Position numbers and translations under genes: made by a program. A DNA stretch of 64,000 nucleotides from Rhizobium bangladeshense (GTDB lineage: Bacteria; Pseudomonadota; Alphaproteobacteria; Rhizobiales; Rhizobiaceae). Below, piece after piece: positions 59,292 through 64,000 of this stretch (the stretch's first letter is position 1; every line of letters starts with the position of its first letter). The notes under the pieces were generated by a model that ran no database searches, was not told where the DNA came from, and was given only the letters and a program-made list of their open reading frames with translations. The stretch lies in assembly GCF_001662075.1 (NCBI RefSeq), contig NZ_LYPL01000015.1, positions 105,629 to 169,628 of the forward strand, written 5' to 3'.

Positions 59292-60449
59292 ATGAAGCGC
59301 ATCACTCTCCCGGCGCGTCCTGACTGGCGTGACAAGGCGCGCGCCGTCGGCTTCGGATTTCATGTCATGTATGGCGAGCCTTACTGGCTCGATGATGCCG
59401 CCTATACGTTCACCCTCGATGAGATCGAGATGCAGATCGAGGAGCCCAGCCAGGAACTGCATGATATGTGCATGGATCTGGTCGGCGAGATCGTCAGCAG
59501 CGAAGAGTCGCTCGATAGGCTGGCCATTCCGCAAGACCTGCGCGATGTGGTGCAGCGGTCGTGGCAGCGCCGCGACCGGCACCTCTACGGCCGTTTCGAT
59601 CTTGCCTATGATGGCAATGGCCCGGTCAAGTTACTCGAATACAACGCCGATACCCCCACCTCGGTGTTCGAGACCGCCTATTTCCAGTTCAACTGGCTGA
59701 CCGATCAGATCGCTTTGGGTGTTTTACCCAAGGATGCGGACCAGTATAATTTCCTGCAGGAAAGCCTCGTCGAGGCATTCGACCAATTTCCCAAGGAGTC
59801 GATCTTCCACTTCGCAGCGATAACCGACAATGAGGAGGATCGTGGCACGACGGTCTATCTCATGGATTGTGCGGTCCAGGCGGGCCATCGCGTCGAGCTT
59901 TTGGATATTCGGGAGATCGGCATCGATGCGCAGGGCCGCTACACCGACCTCAAGGATCGGGTGATCGACCGCTGCTTCAAGCTGTATCCGTGGGAATTCA
60001 TGCTGCGCGAGCCCTTCGCTCGCGAATTGGCGCGCTCTGGCGATGTTTTCGTCGAGCCCGCCTGGAAGGCCGTGCTTTCCAACAAAGGGCTTCTGCCGCT
60101 GCTCTGGAAGCGCTACCCCAATCACCCCAACCTGCTGCCCAGCTATTTTACCGATGACCCGGCGGCCTCGACCCTGACCGACTACGTTCGCAAACCACTG
60201 TTGTCGCGAGAAGGCGAGAACGTCACGATATTTCGAGAGGGGCGGGAATTGGTTTCCGCGCCCGGCGACTATGGCGAGGAAGGCTTCATCGTTCAGGCCT
60301 ATGCACCGCTTTTCGAAACCGATAACGGCTTTGCCGTGCTCGGCAGCTGGATCGTCGGTGACCGCGCCTGCGGCCTTGCCGTCCGCGAGGACCGCTCTCG
60401 AATAACCGCAAATCTGTCCCGTTTTGTGCCGCACGTCATAGTCGGGTAA
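59292..60449 (+). CDS. Glutathionylspermidine synthase-like ATP-grasp ligase (YjfC/YgiC family)
   Basis: A 385-residue ATP-grasp amide ligase without the amidase half of E. coli Gss. Core segments: LYGRFDLAYDGNGPVKLLEYNADTPTSVFET (about residues 98-129), LVEAFDQFPKESIFHFAA, and VFVEPAWKAVLSNKGLLPLLWKRYPNHPNLLPSYF, followed by YVRKPLLSREGENVTIF and ANLSRFVPHVI at the end. Such enzymes join a peptide or amino group to a carboxylate, but the substrate of YjfC/YgiC is unknown. ATG 59292 starts 1 nt after the DUF1190 stop, so the genes are coupled. Confidence 0.88.
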   Translation: MKRITLPARPDWRDKARAVGFGFHVMYGEPYWLDDAAYTFTLDEIEMQIEEPSQELHDMCMDLVGEIVSSEESLDRLAIPQDLRDVVQRSWQRRDRHLYGRFDLAYDGNGPVKLLEYNADTPTSVFETAYFQFNWLTDQIALGVLPKDADQYNFLQESLVEAFDQFPKESIFHFAAITDNEEDRGTTVYLMDCAVQAGHRVELLDIREIGIDAQGRYTDLKDRVIDRCFKLYPWEFMLREPFARELARSGDVFVEPAWKAVLSNKGLLPLLWKRYPNHPNLLPSYFTDDPAASTLTDYVRKPLLSREGENVTIFREGRELVSAPGDYGEEGFIVQAYAPLFETDNGFAVLGSWIVGDRACGLAVREDRSRITANLSRFVPHVIVG

Positions 60450-60577
60450 GTCGATCGGCTGAGGCCGCAGTTCCCTCCCACAAGTCCGGAGCGAGGATGT
60501 CGTATATGCGCTCGGTCACAAGGCAGGTTTGTGCTCTGTCTGAGTTCGCGTGGCCGGGGCATGTCACAAGTCACTTC

Positions 60578-60595
60578 CTTTCATAAAACTGTCAC
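60578..60595 (+). promoter_or_regulatory. PHO-box-like site upstream of the ArsC-like gene
   Basis: CTTTCAT-AAAA-CTGTCAC matches the PhoB consensus CTGTCAT-N4-CTGTCAT with two mismatches and the correct 11-bp step. It ends 54 bp before the ATG at 60650, a normal place for PhoB activation. Confidence 0.55.
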
Positions 60596-60649
60596 CCAAC
60601 CTTGGCATAGCTCGATTGATTTCCGATAACTCGATCCGAGGGGGGATTG

Positions 60650-61153
60650 ATGCACGACGGAATCTATCGCGTGCTCTTTCTATCGCGCCGCAATTCCGCA
60701 CGTAGCGTGATGGCTGAAGCAATCTTGAACAAGATTGGCAAAGGACGGTTCAGAGCAGTCAGCGCTGCTGTCGATCCGGCGCCGGTGATAGAGCCTACCG
60801 TTCTGCAGCTGCTTCGAAACGCAGACTACCCAATCGAAGATATAAAGCCGCGGCATTTCGGCGCCTTTGCGGATGCTGGCGCCGCCGACCTGGATTTTGT
60901 CTTCACTCTCAGCGATACCGCCGCCGGCGAACCGCTTCCGGAATGGCCGGGCCTGCCGATCACCTCGCATTGGCGCTGTCCGGACCCGATCCTCGTCGAA
61001 GACGAGGGTTGGCAACGCAAGCAGGCCTTTATCCAGGTGCTGGCTGGGCTGGAGCGCCGCCTGAACATCTTTATCAACCTGCCGTTTGCGTCGCTGGATC
61101 GCATGAGCCTGCAGCACCAGATCAAAGGCATTGGTGACGCAGAGAGCACTTAG
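60650..61153 (+). CDS. ArsC/low-molecular-weight phosphatase-fold protein lacking catalytic cysteines
   Basis: A 167-residue homologue of thioredoxin-type arsenate reductase/LMW protein tyrosine phosphatase. The P-loop should read CTHNSARS; here it is FLSRRNSARSVMAEAIL, with Ser replacing the nucleophile Cys. The resolving cysteines of ArsC (VCDNAANEVCP) are also gone: the region reads TLSDTAAGEPLPEWPGLPI. The protein keeps just one cysteine, in HWRCPDP. The fold and P-loop Asn/Ser/Arg are kept, so it may bind an oxyanion without turnover. Starts at ATG 60650 after GAGGGGGGATTG. The PHO-like box upstream suggests a phosphate-related role. Confidence 0.8.
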   Translation: MHDGIYRVLFLSRRNSARSVMAEAILNKIGKGRFRAVSAAVDPAPVIEPTVLQLLRNADYPIEDIKPRHFGAFADAGAADLDFVFTLSDTAAGEPLPEWPGLPITSHWRCPDPILVEDEGWQRKQAFIQVLAGLERRLNIFINLPFASLDRMSLQHQIKGIGDAEST

Positions 61154-61348
61154 TCACCACCGCAGTCATGCTCCCGCTTGCGCGTCGCTGGCGGAAAGAT
61201 GGTTGGAGTTGGCCAATTACCATGAATGGCCTCTCGGAAACGGTTTCATCCCTCATGCCAACAGCTATTCGCACATCATCCGGATGTGATCTTACGGAGA
61301 TAAAGCCGCTGTTGGAATTGTTCCAAAAAGCAACAAAGGAGAAGCGCC

Positions 61349-63241
61349 ATGGCTAATATAGACACCAGCAAACTGTCCTGGGACGAATGGGATGAACTGC
61401 AAAATCCACCGCCGGCCGAAACCGATTTCGATCGTGTCGTCGAATCGGCTGTCTCGCGCCGCGGCTTCCTCGGCGGTATCCTGGCCGTCGGTTCGGCTGC
61501 CGCCGCCATGGGGACGCTCGGAAATCTGATGTCCTCCACCTCGGCCCAGGCGCAGGACGCTGCCTCGCGCTTCGCGTTCAAGCCGATTCCCATCTTCACC
61601 GACAACACCGTGCATGTCCCGGAAGGCTATGCTTGGAAGCCGCTCGCAAAGTGGGGCCAGCCGCTGTTTTCCAACGTTCCGGATGTCGATCCTGCCAACG
61701 GCGTCAGCGTCGAAAATTCGGATAAGGTCTTTGGCGAAAACACCGACGGCATGGAACTGTTCGTGATCGGCGGCCGTCAGGTCATCGCCGTCAACCATGA
61801 ATATGTGAACAACGAAATCAATCTTCCGCACAATGAAAAGGGCATGCCGAAGAGCGCGGACGACGTGAAGATCCTGCAGAACCTTCAGGGCGTCACCGTC
61901 ATGGAAGTCGCCGAAGGCGAAAACGGTTGGGAAATCGTGCTCGACAGCCCGTTCAACCGCCGTATTACGCATCTGACGCCGATGAAGATTTCCGGTCCGG
62001 CCGCTGGTTCCGATCTTGTCAAGACCGCCGCCGATCCGAACGGCACCGACTGTCTTGGGACCTTCAACAACTGCGGCGCCGGCAAGACGCCTTGGGGCAC
62101 CTATCTCACCTGCGAGGAAAACTTCAACGGATATTTCGGCTCGTCCGATCCGAACTTTGCCATGCCCGACGACTTCAAGCGCTACGGCATCGCCGCCGAA
62201 ACCCGGTATGGCTACGAGGTTTTCGATCCCCGTTTCGACGTGTCGAAAAACCCGAACGAGCCGCGCCGCGCCGGCTATGTCGTGGAAATAGACCCGTCCG
62301 ATGCTAAGTCCACCCCGATCAAGCGTACTGCGCTCGGCCGCATCAAGCATGAGAACGCCGCCGTCGTGATTGCCCGCAATGGTCGGGTGGTCGTCTACAT
62401 GGGAGACGACGAACGTGGCGAATTCCTTTACAAATTCGTCTCCAACGGCATCTACGTGCCAGGCGGCGACACCTCCAAACTGCTTGACGATGGCACGCTC
62501 TACGTCGCCAAGTTCGTCGATGACGGCAATGGCGAGTGGTTGGCGCTGACGCCGGAAACGACCGGCATGAAGATGGACGAGATCTGCGTCTTTACCCGGC
62601 AGGCCGCCTCCAAGGTCGGAGCCACGACCATGGACCGGCCGGAGTGGGTCGCCGTCAACCCCGTCGCCATCGAGGCCTATTGTGCGCTCACCAACAACAC
62701 CAATCGTGGCGTGAAGAAGAATGCCGGCGGCGACGAAATGCCAGTCGGCGGTGTCAACCCGCGCGAGAAAAACGCCTACGGCCAGATCGTGCGCTGGTAT
62801 CCGGAAAATGAGGACCATGCCGGCGGCAAGTTCAAATGGGACCTGTTCGTCATGGCCGGCAATCCCGACATTCACAAGGATGCCTATGCCGGCTCGTCCA
62901 ACATCAACTCCGGCAATATGTTCAACTCGCCTGATGGCATGATGTTCGACTCGACCGGCCTCTTGTGGATCCAGACGGACGGCGAAGACACCAACGAAGG
63001 CGACTTCCTCGGCCAGGGTAACAACCAGATGCTCGCCGGCGACCCGGCGACCGGCCGCATCGAACGTTTCCTCACAGGCCCGAAGGGGTCCGAAGTCACC
63101 GGCACGACCTGGTCGGCGGACAAGCGGACGATGTTCGTCGGCATTCAGCACCCCGATGCGCCCTTTCCGGATGGCGAAGGCAAATTGCCACGCTCGACCA
63201 TCCTCGCGATCAAGCGTGCCGACAACGCGCTTGTCGGGTAG
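61349..63241 (+). CDS. phoX: PhoX-family alkaline phosphatase, Tat-exported
   Basis: A 630-residue PhoX (DUF839) phosphatase. The N-terminal SRRGFLGG twin-arginine motif (about residues 36-43) with a following hydrophobic region and AQAQD cleavage marks Tat export. The core has VNHEYVNNEI, CGAGKTPWGTYLTCEENFN (about 242), GRIKHENAAVVIARNGRVVVYMGDDERGEFLYKFVS and SPDGMMFDSTGLLWIQTDGED, segments that carry the calcium/iron ligands of PhoX. It is probably induced in phosphate starvation. AAAGGAG precedes the ATG; a strong terminator follows. Confidence 0.92.
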   Translation: MANIDTSKLSWDEWDELQNPPPAETDFDRVVESAVSRRGFLGGILAVGSAAAAMGTLGNLMSSTSAQAQDAASRFAFKPIPIFTDNTVHVPEGYAWKPLAKWGQPLFSNVPDVDPANGVSVENSDKVFGENTDGMELFVIGGRQVIAVNHEYVNNEINLPHNEKGMPKSADDVKILQNLQGVTVMEVAEGENGWEIVLDSPFNRRITHLTPMKISGPAAGSDLVKTAADPNGTDCLGTFNNCGAGKTPWGTYLTCEENFNGYFGSSDPNFAMPDDFKRYGIAAETRYGYEVFDPRFDVSKNPNEPRRAGYVVEIDPSDAKSTPIKRTALGRIKHENAAVVIARNGRVVVYMGDDERGEFLYKFVSNGIYVPGGDTSKLLDDGTLYVAKFVDDGNGEWLALTPETTGMKMDEICVFTRQAASKVGATTMDRPEWVAVNPVAIEAYCALTNNTNRGVKKNAGGDEMPVGGVNPREKNAYGQIVRWYPENEDHAGGKFKWDLFVMAGNPDIHKDAYAGSSNINSGNMFNSPDGMMFDSTGLLWIQTDGEDTNEGDFLGQGNNQMLAGDPATGRIERFLTGPKGSEVTGTTWSADKRTMFVGIQHPDAPFPDGEGKLPRSTILAIKRADNALVG

Positions 63242-63262
63242 CCGCGACCTCGACAACAGCTT

Positions 63263-63284
63263 GGGGCGCTGATTTCAGCGCCCC
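63263..63284 (+). terminator. Terminator hairpin after phoX
   Basis: GGGGCGCTG-ATTT-CAGCGCCCC is a perfect 9-bp stem with a 4-nt loop, 22 nt after the stop codon. The T tract is weak, but the stem is strong. Confidence 0.7.
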
Positions 63285-63342
63285 ATTCCAAGTCTCGTGC
63301 ATCGCTCGCGGATCGTCTGGAGGACTTCGCGCTAAAGGTCCG

Positions 63343-63779
63343 TCATGCTTGCAAAAGCGAGCACGGATCACCACGGTCATCGAACCAGCGATGCTCGGAC
63401 CCGTCGATCTGCACCAGCTCGCCACAGGCCTCACGCCGTGACCCGGCTCCGTCATCCCGCGACGCAGCGTCTCGCGCGACACTCGCAATCCATCGCGCTC
63501 GGCAAGCTTCTCGGCCGCCAGTGTCGGACCGAAATCCGCATAACGTTCACGAACCAGCGTCACCGCATAATCCCGAACGCCGTCACCGATCCGGTGGTTC
63601 GACGGCCGGCCGATCGCCTTATGGCGGATCGACGCCGCGCCGTCAGTCCGTATTCGATCCAGCAGCCGACGCACCTGGCGCGTACTCAGGTCAAGCACAT
63701 GCGCCGCCGACGCCAACGTCATCCGGCCGGCGATTACCTTCGACAAAATCTCGATCCGCTGCAGATCACGCTCGCTCAT
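63343..63779 (-). pseudogene. Degraded ISNCY-type transposase (integrase-like) gene
   Basis: From ATG 63779 the frame reads MSERDLQRIEILSKVIAGRM, then LSTRQVRRLLDRIRTDGAASIRHKAIGRPSNHR and VRERYADFGPTLAAEKLAERDGLRVSRETLR, the N-terminal half of an ISNCY-like transposase. After that the frame shifts, with about 17 codons missing, and goes on in another frame as REACGELVQIDGSEHRWFDDRGDPCSLL, the start of the DDE catalytic domain, before ending in TGA at 63343-63345. The remaining catalytic part is absent. It cannot be active. Confidence 0.8.
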
Positions 63780-63912
63780 CGCAATCAGTCCCATCCGCAA
63801 ACTCCCAAACGCCGTTCAGACGCGGGGAGAATGACATTCCAACTTTGCAGAAACAGGACACTTTAACTTTGCGGTGTAGGTTCACGCCGAACTGCGACTT
63901 GCGCGTTGGACG
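63780..63912. mobile_element. Insertion-sequence end fragment
   Basis: Between the two transposase fragments lies GACATTCCAACTTTGCAGAA followed closely by GGACACTTTAACTTTGCGG. The repeated AACTTTGC is a typical IS-end feature, probably the terminal inverted repeat of the ISNCY-like element. The exact border cannot be set without an intact copy. Confidence 0.4.
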
Positions 63913-64000
63913 CTAGCCGACACGTCGGATTTGCGCGAGTAGTTTCTTGCGAAAGACCTCCGCCGGGGTTCGGTAGCCCAAGCATTTCCGCGGTGTCGAG
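63913..64000 (-). CDS. C-terminal end of an IS30-family transposase (partial)
   Basis: The minus strand from the right edge reads STPRKCLGYRTPAEVFRKKL and ends in TAG at 63913-63915. RKCLGYRTPAEVF is the conserved C-terminus of IS30-family transposases. The rest lies beyond the window, so its integrity is unknown. Confidence 0.75.
   Translation of the reverse strand, partial: STPRKCLGYRTPAEVFRKKLLAQIRRVG

Noticed and set aside
61169..61270. Short peptide-like frame before phoX containing YHEWPLGNGFIPHANSYSH
   Set aside because: Good codon use but no start codon, no ribosome site and about 35 codons only; possibly a gene remnant, insufficient to call.

Overview
The window is about 64 kb of high-GC DNA from a large repABC replicon, most likely a secondary plasmid or megaplasmid of a Rhizobium of the R. 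leguminosarum/R. etli type. The evidence is a complete repA-repB-repC cassette (about 16.4-20.1 kb) with a counter-transcribed RNA signal between repB and repC, rhizobial gene sets (thuREFGKAB, ehuABCD-eutABCDE, a NolR-like ArsR regulator), dense ABC uptake operons and rhizobial intergenic repeat elements.

Layout. 0-6.8 kb: an operon with the end of a probable GntR/UTRA regulator, a histidine ammonia-lyase-like protein that lacks the usual Ala-Ser-Gly cofactor triad, a betaine-type (OpuC-like) ABC importer, an ornithine-cyclodeaminase-family enzyme and a cytoplasmic PhnD-like protein. 6.9-8.8 kb: an ArsR regulator with two flavoenzymes (minus strand). 8.9-14.4 kb: a minus-strand signalling operon of one membrane histidine kinase with five tandem PAS domains and three response regulators. 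14.6-16.2 kb: an NmrA-like protein followed by debris of a VapBC-type module. 16.4-20.1 kb: repABC. 20.4-27.9 kb: the trehalose uptake and utilisation locus, with a 34-bp perfect palindrome between thuR and thuE. 28.0-28.4 kb: a DUF4112 protein. 28.6-42.9 kb: a full ectoine/hydroxyectoine uptake and catabolism locus (divergent regulators, EhuABCD, EutABCDE, transaminase, dehydrogenase). 42.9-44.7 kb: a chemoreceptor. 45.3-53.3 kb: a TetR regulator and two polar amino acid ABC operons. 53.5-54.9 kb: a cupin protein and ZinT with a Zur-like box. 55.3-60.4 kb: a YjfIJKLMC-like membrane module (DUF2170, PspA, K+ channel, DUF2491, DUF350, DUF1190, glutathionylspermidine-synthase-like ligase). 60.6-63.3 kb: a PHO-box-preceded ArsC-fold pseudoenzyme and a PhoX phosphatase. 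63.3-64.0 kb: insertion-sequence remnants.

How it fits together. Much of the region serves capture and use of osmolytes and nitrogen-rich solutes: betaine-like compounds, trehalose, ectoines and amino acids, each operon with its own regulator. In the ectoine locus the proposed flow is EutABC (hydroxyectoine to ectoine), EutD (ring hydrolysis), EutE (deacetylation), DoeD (transamination) and DoeC (oxidation to aspartate), with EnuR sensing intermediates. The least understood parts are the MIO-less lyase operon, the PspA/DUF350/ligase/channel module and the cysteine-less ArsC-like protein in a putative phosphate-starvation unit. All functional statements are by recognition of families and motifs from the sequence; no database search was run.
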